A program made the position numbers and the translations under genes. Under the pieces are notes generated by a model, which was not told the DNA's origin, searched no databases, and saw only the letters and a list, made by a program, of their open reading frames with translations. Shown here piece by piece: positions 26,843 through 34,664 of a stretch of DNA of 64,000 bases. Each line of letters opens with the position of its first letter. Positions within the stretch are counted from its first letter, which is position 1. This stretch comes from Mycolicibacterium parafortuitum (GTDB lineage: Bacteria; Actinomycetota; Actinomycetes; Mycobacteriales; Mycobacteriaceae): positions 62,001 through 126,000 of the forward strand of contig NZ_MVID01000003.1 in NCBI RefSeq assembly GCF_002086815.1. Reading direction: 5' to 3'.

Positions 26843-28038
26843 TGCGTTCCGTCGACGAGCACCGGCGCGTGGTCGCCGGTCTGATCACCGCTCGCCCCGC
26901 CCAGACCGTGCCGATCGCGGACGCCCTCGGCATGGTGCTGGCCGCCGATGTGGTGGCGCGGTTGTCCCTGCCGGGTTTCGACAACTCCGCGATGGACGGC
27001 TACGCGGTGCTGACCGAGGACATCGCGGCCGCGACCGCGGACACCCCGGTGCGGCTGCCCGTCGCCGAGGACATCCCGGCCGGGCGCACCGACATCCCGA
27101 CCCTGGCACCGGGCACCGCGCATCGCATCATGACCGGCGCACCGCTGCCGTACGGCGCGACGACCGTCGTCCCCGTCGAGAGCACCGACGGCGGCGTGCA
27201 CACCGTGACGATCCGGGAAGCCAAGAAGGAAGGCCAGCACATCCGCCGCGCCGGCGAGGACGTGTCGGCGGGCACCACCGTGCTGCGCGCCGGGCAGGTG
27301 GTCACCCCCGCCGTGCTCGGCCTCGCCGCGGCGCTCGGGCTCGGGGAGCTGACCGTGACCCCGCGGCAGCGCGTGCTCGTCGTGTCGACGGGCACCGAAC
27401 TGGTCTCCGCGGGCACCCCACTGCAGCCCGGGCAGATCTACGAATCCAACGGCGTGATGCTCGCCGCCGCGGTGCGCGACGCCGGTGGCGAGGTGATCGC
27501 GTCGCCGATGACCGGCGACGACGTCGCGGTGTTCAGCGAGACGCTGCGGCGGCACGCCGCCGACGCGGACCTGATCCTGACCACCGGCGGGGTCAGTGCG
27601 GGCGCGTACGAGGTGGTCAAGGACGCGCTCGGCCCGGGAAGTGTGGAGTTCGTGAAGGTCGCGATGCAGCCCGGCATGCCTCAGGGCTGCGGCACGGTCG
27701 AGGACACCCCGATCGTGACGCTGCCGGGCAATCCGGTGTCGGCACTGGTGTCGTTCGAGGTGTTCGTGCGTCCGGCGCTACGCGCCGCGATGGGGTTCGC
27801 CGACACCGAGCGGCCCCGCCGCACGGCGATGCTGACCGAGGATCTGACCTCACCGCGCGGGAAGCGGCAGTTCCGGCGCGGCGTGTTCGACCCCGTCACC
27901 GACTCCGTGACCGGTTACGGCCCGCCTGCCTCGCACCATCTGCGGTGGCTGGCCTCGGCCAACTGCCTGCTGGAACTCGACGAGGACACCGCAGAAGTGG
28001 CCGCGGGGTCGCGTGTGCAGGTCTGGGACCTGAGATAG
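26842..28038 (+). CDS. moeA: Molybdopterin molybdenumtransferase MoeA
   Basis: MoeA inserts molybdenum into adenylated molybdopterin, the last step of molybdenum cofactor synthesis in the cytoplasm. The family blocks are intact: GFDNSAMDGYAV near residue 40, AHRIMTGAPLP, STGTELVSAG, the active-site TTGGVSAGAYEVV and LPGNPVSALVSFEVF. The length of 398 residues is normal. The ATG at 26842 overlaps the preceding SDR stop. It matches the position of moeA2 in M. tuberculosis. The shared operon with phospholipid genes is conserved rather than functionally obvious. Confidence 0.95.
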   Translation: MRSVDEHRRVVAGLITARPAQTVPIADALGMVLAADVVARLSLPGFDNSAMDGYAVLTEDIAAATADTPVRLPVAEDIPAGRTDIPTLAPGTAHRIMTGAPLPYGATTVVPVESTDGGVHTVTIREAKKEGQHIRRAGEDVSAGTTVLRAGQVVTPAVLGLAAALGLGELTVTPRQRVLVVSTGTELVSAGTPLQPGQIYESNGVMLAAAVRDAGGEVIASPMTGDDVAVFSETLRRHAADADLILTTGGVSAGAYEVVKDALGPGSVEFVKVAMQPGMPQGCGTVEDTPIVTLPGNPVSALVSFEVFVRPALRAAMGFADTERPRRTAMLTEDLTSPRGKRQFRRGVFDPVTDSVTGYGPPASHHLRWLASANCLLELDEDTAEVAAGSRVQVWDLR

Positions 28039-28050
28039 CCTGGCGAGACA

Positions 28051-28749
28051 ATGGCCAGACGCCCCGACCTCAAGACAGGACCAGCGCGCCTGGCGGCCCT
28101 GGTTCGTACCACCGTCCCCCCGATGCACCCGGCGGGGTTGCCGTTCGTCGGCGCCAGCCTGGCGGTCGCGTTGGCCGGCCGCAGAACGCGGTGGCTGCGC
28201 AACGCCGGCGTCGCGTCGGCGGCCGCCAACGCCGCGTTCTTCCGGCACCCGCCGCGCACGCCACCGACCCGGCCCGGCGTCGTGGTCGCCCCGGCCGACG
28301 GGCTGATCTGCCTGATCGAGGAGGAGTTGCCGCCCAGCGAATTAGGGCTCCCGGCAACGCCTTTGCCGAGGATCAGCATCTTCCTGTCGCTGTTCGACGC
28401 GCATGTGCAGCGCGCACCGCTGGCCGGTGAGGTGGTCGCCGTGGCGCACCGGCCCGGGCTGTTCGGGTCCGCCGAACTGGCCGCCGCCAGCGAGGACAAC
28501 GAACGCAACAGCGTGGTGATCCGCAACCCCGAGGGCGCCGAGGTGATCGCGGTCCAGATCGCCGGGCTGCTGGCCCGGCGCATCGTGTGCGACGTCAAGC
28601 CCGGCGACAAGGTCGGCCTCGGCGATACCTACGGCCTGATCCGCTACGGCTCCCGGCTGGACACCTACCTGCCCGCAGGCTCCGAGATCCTGGTCGGCGT
28701 CGGGCAGCGCGCCGTCGCCGGCGAGACCGTCCTGGCCGAGCTGCCCTGA
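28051..28749 (+). CDS. psd: Phosphatidylserine decarboxylase proenzyme
   Basis: This pyruvoyl-dependent membrane enzyme converts phosphatidylserine to phosphatidylethanolamine. It is the short, PSD-A type of 232 residues. The catalytic His is in [12 protein letters not shown] and the self-cleavage site is the Gly-Ser of [12 protein letters not shown], where the Ser becomes the pyruvoyl group. A hydrophobic stretch near residues 28-44 would anchor it. It is 12 bases after moeA and overlaps pssA by TGATG, giving the substrate-producing enzyme next. Confidence 0.95.
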   Translation: MARRPDLKTGPARLAALVRTTVPPMHPAGLPFVGASLAVALAGRRTRWLRNAGVASAAANAAFFRHPPRTPPTRPGVVVAPADGLICLIEEELPPSELGLPATPLPRISIFLSLFDAHVQRAPLAGEVVAVAHRPGLFGSAELAAASEDNERNSVVIRNPEGAEVIAVQIAGLLARRIVCDVKPGDKVGLGDTYGLIRYGSRLDTYLPAGSEILVGVGQRAVAGETVLAELP

Positions 28750-29615
28750 TGCGCCCACGCCTCAAGTCGCCGGTGGTCAGCGCCCGCATCCTGCCGAGCG
28801 CGATGACCGTCGCCGCGATCTGCCTGGGTCTGAGCGCGGTCAAGATGGCGCTCGACGGCCGCCCGACCGAAGCGATGGCGTTTCTGGCGATCGCCGCGAT
28901 CCTCGACGGCCTCGACGGCCGGGTGGCACGTGCGTTGAATGCGACCTCGAAGATGGGCGAGGAGATCGACTCGCTGGCCGACGCGGTGAATTTCGGTGTC
29001 GCACCGGCGTTCATCGTCTACGCCACGTTGCTGTCGACGTCGCAGATCGGCTGGATCGTGGTGCTGCTGTACGCGGTGTGCATCGTGCTGCGGCTGGCGC
29101 GCTTCAACGCGATGCTGTCGGTCGACCAGCCCGCCTACGAGAAGAAGTACTTCACCGGTATGCCCGCACCCGCGGGTGCGATCGGCGCGATCGGCCCGCT
29201 GGCGGCCAAGATGCAGTTCGGTGAGGGTTGGTGGACCTCCGAGCCGGCCGTCGCGATCTGGATGATCGGCGTCTCGCTGCTGGTGGTCAGCACGCTGCCG
29301 ATGCGCAAGATCCACACGTTCTCGGTGCCGCCGAACATGGTGGCACCGCTGCTGGCGCTGCTGGCGATCGGTGTCGCCGCGTCGATCCTGTACGGCTACA
29401 TCGTGATCCTGGTGATCATCGTCGCGTACTTCCTGCACATCCCGTTCGCGTTGCGCACCAAGCGGTTCCTGGCCGCACACCCCGAGGTGTGGGACGACAA
29501 GCCGCGCCAGCAGCGGGCCGCGCGGCGCGCGATCCGGCGCACCCACCGGACCCAGCGGGCCCAGCCACGCCGCTCCTCGCTGCGCCTCGGTCTGCGCAGG
29601 CCGCCGAAAGGCTGA
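28749..29615 (+). CDS. pssA: CDP-diacylglycerol-serine O-phosphatidyltransferase
   Basis: PssA makes phosphatidylserine from CDP-diacylglycerol and serine in the membrane; Psd next door decarboxylates it. The CDP-alcohol phosphatidyltransferase signature DGLDGRVARA...GEEIDSLAD (residues about 54-79) has all three Asp and the Arg in place. Six to eight hydrophobic segments follow. The C-terminal 45 residues are strongly basic (RRAIRRTHRTQRAQPRR), perhaps binding the membrane surface. The product is 288 residues and the start ATG overlaps the psd stop. Confidence 0.95.
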   Translation: MRPRLKSPVVSARILPSAMTVAAICLGLSAVKMALDGRPTEAMAFLAIAAILDGLDGRVARALNATSKMGEEIDSLADAVNFGVAPAFIVYATLLSTSQIGWIVVLLYAVCIVLRLARFNAMLSVDQPAYEKKYFTGMPAPAGAIGAIGPLAAKMQFGEGWWTSEPAVAIWMIGVSLLVVSTLPMRKIHTFSVPPNMVAPLLALLAIGVAASILYGYIVILVIIVAYFLHIPFALRTKRFLAAHPEVWDDKPRQQRAARRAIRRTHRTQRAQPRRSSLRLGLRRPPKG

Positions 29616-29619
29616 GGCG

Positions 29620-31776
29620 TTGACACAGCTCGCACTCACCGCCCGGTTGAACACCTCCGCGCTGGACTCCCGCCGCGGGGTGGTCCGACTACATCCCGAG
29701 GCGATCGCCGCACTCGGCATCCGGGAGTGGGACGCCGTGTCGCTGACGGGCGCACGCACCACCGCCGCGGTGGTCGGGATCGCGCCGGCCGGGACACCCG
29801 CGGGCACCGCGCTGCTCGACGACGTGACGCTGTCGAATGCGGGCCTGCGCGAAGACACGTCGGTGCTGGTGTCGGCGGTGGCGGTCCAGGGCGCGCGGTC
29901 GGTGACACTGAGCGGTTCCCGGCTGGCCAGCCAGTCGATCAGCCCCGCGACGCTGCGCCAGGCGCTGCTGGGCAAGGTGATGACGGTCGGCGACACGGTG
30001 TCCCTGCTTCCCCGCGACCTGGGTCCCGGCACGTCCACGTCGGCGGCCACCGCGGCGCTGGCGTCGTCAGTCGGCATCACCTGGACGTCGGAACTGCTGA
30101 CGGTCACCGCCGTCGACCCGGCCGGCCCGGTGAGTGTGCAACCCAATTCGCTGGTCTGCTGGGGCTCGGCCGCGCCCGCGCGATCGGCGCCGCCACCGGT
30201 CCAACCCGAGCAACCGCATACCCCGGCAATCGGTTTCGACGACCTCAAGGGTTCGCACAGCCAGGCGAGCCGGCTCACCGAATGGCTCAAGCTCGCCCTC
30301 GACCAGCCCGAGCTGCTCGAAAAGCTCGGCGCCACCGCCAATCTCGGTGTGCTGGTGTCGGGTCCGGCGGGCGTCGGCAAGGCCACACTGGTGCGCACCG
30401 TGTGCGCGGACCGGCGGCTGGTGGAGCTCGACGGGCCGGAGGTCGGCTCACTGCGCGCCGACGACCGCCTCGCCAAGGTCGCGTCCGCCGTCGCCGTGGT
30501 GCGCGACGGCGGGGGAGTGCTGCTGGTGACCGACGTCGACGCGCTGCTGCCGGTACCGCCCGACCCGGTGGCGACGCTGATCCTCGCCGAACTGCGCAAT
30601 GCGGTCGCCACGAAGGGGGTCGCGTTCGTCGCGACGTCGGCGATCCCGGACAGCGTCGACACCCGGCTGCGCTCCCCAGACCTGTGCGACCGCGAACTCG
30701 GCCTGAGCCTGCCCGACGGCGCGGTGCGCCGCCAACTGCTCGAGGTGCTGCTGCGCGACGCACCCGCCCGCGACCTCGATCTGGGCGAGATCTCCGAGCG
30801 CACACCGGGTTTCGTGGTCGCGGACCTGGCCGCGCTGGTCCGTGAGGCCGCGCTGCGGGCCGCCGCGCGCGCGAGCGAGAGCGGCGACGCACCGGAGCTG
30901 CGCCAGGAGGACCTCACCGGTGCGCTCGGCGTGATCCGGCCGCTGTCCCGGTCGGCGACCGAGGAGGTGTCGGTCGGCTCGGTGACCCTCGACGACGTCG
31001 GCGACATGGTCGACACCAAACAGGCCCTGACCGAGGCGGTGCTGTGGCCGCTGCAGCATCCGGAGACGTTCCAGCGTCTCGGTGTGGAACCGCCGCGCGG
31101 CGTGCTGCTCTACGGCCCGCCCGGATGCGGCAAGACGTTCGTGGTGCGTGCGCTGGCGAGCTCGGGACGGCTGAGCGTGCACGCGGTCAAGGGCGCCGAG
31201 TTGATGGACAAGTGGGTCGGCTCGTCGGAGAAGGCGGTGCGCGAGCTGTTCCAGCGGGCCCGGGATTCCGCGCCGTCGCTGGTGTTCCTCGACGAGATCG
31301 ACGCGCTCGCCCCGCGGCGCGGGCAGAGCTTCGACTCCGGGGTGACCGACCGGGTGGTCGCGGCGATGCTGACCGAACTCGACGGCATCGAACCGCTGCG
31401 CGACGTGGTCGTGCTGGGTGCGACCAACCGGCCCGATCTGATCGACCCGGCGCTGCTGCGCCCGGGCCGGCTGGAGAAGCTGGTGTTCGTCGAGCCGCCC
31501 GACACCGAGGCCCGCACCCAGATCCTGCGGACGGCGGGGAAATCCGTGCCGCTGGCGCCGGACGTCGACCTGGCCGCGCTGGCCTCCGAGCTCGAGGGGT
31601 ACAGCGCCGCCGACTGCGTGGCGTTGCTGCGGGAGGCCGCGCTGACCGCGATGCGCCGCTCCATCGACGCCGCCGACGTCACCGCCGAGGACGTGGCCAC
31701 CGCCCGCCAGACGGTCCGGCCGTCGCTGGATCCGGTCCAGGTCGAGGGGCTGCGCACGTTCGCCGAGTCACGCTGA
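29620..31776 (+). CDS. Tandem AAA ATPase of the CDC48/p97 family (Rv0435c-like)
   Basis: The protein has 718 residues with an N-terminal double-psi-barrel-like region (1-180) and two AAA modules. The second is complete: Walker A GPPGCGKT (499-506), Walker B LVFLDEID (554-561), sensor GATNRPD and arginine finger LLRPGR. The first is degenerate: GPAGVGKA (248-255) has Ala where Thr/Ser holds magnesium, and its Walker B is LLVTDVD (301-307) with Val instead of Glu. It is thus likely that only the second ring hydrolyses ATP and the first may only bind nucleotide. Start is TTG at 29620, 4 bases past the pssA stop, so it ends the SDR-moeA-psd-pssA operon. Substrate proteins are unknown. Confidence 0.92.
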   Translation: MTQLALTARLNTSALDSRRGVVRLHPEAIAALGIREWDAVSLTGARTTAAVVGIAPAGTPAGTALLDDVTLSNAGLREDTSVLVSAVAVQGARSVTLSGSRLASQSISPATLRQALLGKVMTVGDTVSLLPRDLGPGTSTSAATAALASSVGITWTSELLTVTAVDPAGPVSVQPNSLVCWGSAAPARSAPPPVQPEQPHTPAIGFDDLKGSHSQASRLTEWLKLALDQPELLEKLGATANLGVLVSGPAGVGKATLVRTVCADRRLVELDGPEVGSLRADDRLAKVASAVAVVRDGGGVLLVTDVDALLPVPPDPVATLILAELRNAVATKGVAFVATSAIPDSVDTRLRSPDLCDRELGLSLPDGAVRRQLLEVLLRDAPARDLDLGEISERTPGFVVADLAALVREAALRAAARASESGDAPELRQEDLTGALGVIRPLSRSATEEVSVGSVTLDDVGDMVDTKQALTEAVLWPLQHPETFQRLGVEPPRGVLLYGPPGCGKTFVVRALASSGRLSVHAVKGAELMDKWVGSSEKAVRELFQRARDSAPSLVFLDEIDALAPRRGQSFDSGVTDRVVAAMLTELDGIEPLRDVVVLGATNRPDLIDPALLRPGRLEKLVFVEPPDTEARTQILRTAGKSVPLAPDVDLAALASELEGYSAADCVALLREAALTAMRRSIDAADVTAEDVATARQTVRPSLDPVQVEGLRTFAESR

Positions 31777-31923
31777 TCCGGACAGCCACGCGGCGAAAGT
31801 GCGGTGAGATCGCGACTTCGCACGAATCGGCGATCTGAGCGCACTCTCGCTGGCGGAAATCTTGACAGTGACTAGTTATCGTGGAATCGTCCGATCTAGT
31901 CGTTGTCAAGTTCGGGAGGGACC

Positions 31924-32358
31924 ATGAGCTCCACCACAGTCAGGGCCGGAGACCGCGAACGTGAGGCCACCGCGGACGTGCTCGGACAGGCACTCTCGCA
32001 GGGATACCTCGACCTCGGTGAGTACGAATCCCGGCTGCAGACCGTCTACAGCGCGCAGACCGATCCGGACCTGCGGGCCCTCACCGCCGACCTGCCCGTC
32101 GCCGAGCTGCGCCGCAACGATCCGCGCCGGGCCGCTGCGCGCGTCGCCGCCGCCCGGCGCGGCATCCATCTGCACCTCGCGGCCTACGCGACCATGGTCG
32201 TCGTCGTGCTCACCGTGTGGCTCGCGGTCGGCCTCGGCACCGGCAGCTGGTACTTCTGGCCCGTCTGGCCGATCCTCGGTGCGGGCATCGGGGTGGCCGC
32301 ACACGCGCTGCCGATCCGGCTCGCGTTCCCGGCGTGCCCGGGCCTCACGGCCCGCTAG
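31924..32358 (+). CDS. DUF1707 domain membrane protein
   Basis: A 144-residue protein with an N-terminal DUF1707 (SHOCT-like) domain, RAGDREREATADVLGQALSQGYLDLGEYESRL, then a basic linker and two hydrophobic helices (about 84-100 and 105-125). Such small proteins are common in actinobacteria and are likely membrane-associated, of unknown role. The ATG at 31924 has a GGGAGGG site upstream. A TTGACA (31862-31867) upstream is a candidate -35, without a clear -10 at the right distance. It overlaps the convergent antiporter stop by 4 bases. Confidence 0.83.
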   Translation: MSSTTVRAGDREREATADVLGQALSQGYLDLGEYESRLQTVYSAQTDPDLRALTADLPVAELRRNDPRRAAARVAAARRGIHLHLAAYATMVVVVLTVWLAVGLGTGSWYFWPVWPILGAGIGVAAHALPIRLAFPACPGLTAR

Positions 32359-33851
32359 TTCGGATCGCCGTACTCGTCGAACCAGTACGCGAGCTTGCCG
32401 CGGCGGCTGACCGCGCGCAGCCGCCGCTCGGCGAGTTCGCGGGTCACCGACGTCGTCACGATCAGCAGTTCATCGCCGATCGCCAGCCGGGTGACCGGCT
32501 GCGGCACGAACGGCTGGCCCGCCCGGATGATCAGCGTGATGACGCTCGGGTCGGGCAGCCGCAGCTCCACCACCGTGACGTTGTGCAACCGCGAACCCGG
32601 CAACACGGTCATCGTCAGCAGCTCCGCGCCGAGCACGTCCAGCGGTGCCGCGTCGACCTGGATTTCGCGGGTGGTGTCCCGCGGGATCAGATGCAGCCAT
32701 TCGGCGACGATGCGCAGGCTCGGACCCTGGATCGCGGTGTAGAGCACCACCAGGATGAACACGATGTGCAGCAGCCGCCAGCTGTCGGGCACCCCCTCGA
32801 CGATCGGATAGGTGCACAGCACGATCGGCACCGCCCCGCGCAGACCGGCCCACGACAGGAACACCTTCTCGCGCCACGGGACCCGGAAGCCGACGAGCGA
32901 CAGGAACACCGACAACGGCCGCGCCAACAGCAGCAGCACCAGCCCCGCGACGATCGCCGGCACCACCTCGCGGAGCAGCTCCGACGGCGACACCAGCAGG
33001 CCGAGGATCACGAACACCCCGATCTGGGCAAGCCAGCCGGCCCCCTCGGCGAACGACCGCGTCGCCGACCGGTGCGGCAGCCCGGAGTTCGCGAGCACCA
33101 CACCCGACAGATAGGCCGCCAGAAATCCGCTCGCGTGCGCGGTGCCCGCCGCGGCGAACGAGACCATGCACAGCCCGAACGCGGCGAGCGGATACAGGCC
33201 CGCCGCGGGCAGCGCGATCCGGCGCAACGTCATCGCGCCGAGGAAACCGAACCCGAGCCCGAGCACGACGCCCATCAACAGCTCGTAGAACATCGTGCCC
33301 GCGATCGTGAGCGGGTCGAGGTCCATCGGCACCGCGCTGAACAGCAGCACCAGGATCACCGCGGGCGCGTCGTTGAAGCCGGATTCGGCCTCCAGCAGGC
33401 CGCTGAGCCGGCGCGGCAACGGCACCACCCGCAGCACCGAGAACACCGCGGCGGCGTCCGTACTGGACACGACCGCACCGAGCAGCAGCGCCAGCTGCCA
33501 GTTCATGCCGAACACCCAGTGCACGGCCGCGGCCGTGATCACCGTGCTCGCCGCGACGCCGAACGTCGCGAGCACAGCGGCGGGGGCGAGCACTTTCCTG
33601 ATGTCGTTGAACCGGGTGGTCAGACCGCCCTCGACCAGGATCACCGCCAGCGCCGCGGTACCCAGATCCTGCGCGAGCTGCGCGTTGTCGAACTGCAGCC
33701 CGAGGCCGTCCTCCCCGACCAGCACGCCGACCCCGAGGAACAGCAATAGGCTGGGCAGGCCGACCCCGGTGGCCAGCCTCGTCGCGGCGATGCTCGCCAA
33801 CAGCACCAGACCGCCGATGAACAGCGCCACATAGAGCTGCTGCAGGGTCAC
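32355..33851 (-). CDS. CPA1-family cation/H+ antiporter with C-terminal RCK_C domain
   Basis: A monovalent cation:proton antiporter of 498 residues resembling K+/H+ exchangers NhaP2/CvrA. About 12 hydrophobic segments run from residues 5 to 395; the ion-site region is SSTDAAAVFSVLR with EAESGFNDAPA following. The C-terminal about 80 residues (LLTMTVLPGSRLHNVTVVELRLP) form a TrkA-C/RCK_C regulatory domain that in this family binds nucleotides. The GTG at 33851 is chosen because it is the first start upstream of the first helix and keeps clear of the divergent TrkA-like gene 30 bases away. It fits the cation island that follows. Confidence 0.9.
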   Translation of the reverse strand: MTLQQLYVALFIGGLVLLASIAATRLATGVGLPSLLLFLGVGVLVGEDGLGLQFDNAQLAQDLGTAALAVILVEGGLTTRFNDIRKVLAPAAVLATFGVAASTVITAAAVHWVFGMNWQLALLLGAVVSSTDAAAVFSVLRVVPLPRRLSGLLEAESGFNDAPAVILVLLFSAVPMDLDPLTIAGTMFYELLMGVVLGLGFGFLGAMTLRRIALPAAGLYPLAAFGLCMVSFAAAGTAHASGFLAAYLSGVVLANSGLPHRSATRSFAEGAGWLAQIGVFVILGLLVSPSELLREVVPAIVAGLVLLLLARPLSVFLSLVGFRVPWREKVFLSWAGLRGAVPIVLCTYPIVEGVPDSWRLLHIVFILVVLYTAIQGPSLRIVAEWLHLIPRDTTREIQVDAAPLDVLGAELLTMTVLPGSRLHNVTVVELRLPDPSVITLIIRAGQPFVPQPVTRLAIGDELLIVTTSVTRELAERRLRAVSRRGKLAYWFDEYGDPN

Positions 33852-33881
33852 CCGGATGAGTAAATCAGGGACAGGAGGTTC

Positions 33882-34577
33882 ATGCGGATCGCAGTAGCAG
33901 GCGCGGGTGCGGTCGGCCGGTCGGTGGCCCAGGAACTCGTCGAATACGGCCACAAGGTCCTGATCATCGAGAAGGAATTCCACCGCTACGAGCCGAACTC
34001 GGTTCCCGGCGCCGAGTGGCTGTGGGCGGACGCCTGCGAGGTCGGCTCGCTCGAAGAAGCCGAGATGCAGATCTGCGACGTCGCGATCGCGGCCACCGGC
34101 GACGACAAGGCGAATCTGGCGATGGCGCTGCTGGCCAAGACCGAGTTCGGCATCGAGCGGGTGGTCGCTCGGATCAACGACGCCCGCAACGAGTGGCTGT
34201 TCACCGAGGCATGGGGCGTCGACGTCGCGGTGTCGACGCCGCTGGCACTGGTCGCCGCCATCGAGGGCGCGATCGACAAGGGTCAGTTGGTGCGGCTGAT
34301 GGCGCTGGGCCGCGATTCCCGGGGCGATCTCGGGCAGAGCGCGACCAATGTTGCGAAGTTCACCCTTCCCGACGACAGCCCGCTGGTGCAGCGCCGCGTG
34401 CGCGACCTCGCGATGCCCGCCGACAGTGCGCTGGTGACGCTGATGCGCGGAAAGCACCTGATCATCCCCACCCCGGACGAGGTACTCGAGGCCGGTGACG
34501 AGCTGCTGTTCGTCGCCGCATCCGGCGTCGAGGAGCACATCAAGGCAATGGTGAAGGGCACCCGTAGACTGGAGTGA
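33882..34577 (+). CDS. TrkA/CeoC-family potassium uptake regulatory protein
   Basis: The product of 231 residues has a Rossmann RCK_N domain (VAGAGAVGRSVAQEL at 4-18; the NAD+-binding acidic residue in IIEKE) and a TrkA-C domain (LPDDSPLVQRRVRDL onward). Such proteins sit on the cytoplasmic side of a Trk/Ktr-type K+ channel and gate it with NAD(H) or ATP. It closely resembles mycobacterial CeoC. Its usual membrane partner is not in the window, so it may regulate the antiporters alongside it. A strong AGGAGG site lies before the ATG at 33882. An 87-base gap separates it from mrpA. Confidence 0.9.
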   Translation: MRIAVAGAGAVGRSVAQELVEYGHKVLIIEKEFHRYEPNSVPGAEWLWADACEVGSLEEAEMQICDVAIAATGDDKANLAMALLAKTEFGIERVVARINDARNEWLFTEAWGVDVAVSTPLALVAAIEGAIDKGQLVRLMALGRDSRGDLGQSATNVAKFTLPDDSPLVQRRVRDLAMPADSALVTLMRGKHLIIPTPDEVLEAGDELLFVAASGVEEHIKAMVKGTRRLE

Positions 34578-34664
34578 CTCCAAAGTCAGTACGGCTGACA
34601 CCCATGTCCACCTGCCCGACGGAAAGCCCGCCCGACAGCGTGCCGCCCACGACGAGACGGAGCC

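Noticed and set aside
31777..31923. Promoter with TTGACA before the DUF1707 gene
   Set aside because: A -35-like hexamer is visible but no -10 lies at 16-18 bases. I kept it only as a remark.
32217..33749. Long plus-strand frame rich in His, Arg and Gln over the CPA1 antiporter
   Set aside because: Mirror frame of the membrane-protein gene; Asp/His/Arg/Gln composition is a known antisense artefact of hydrophobic codons.
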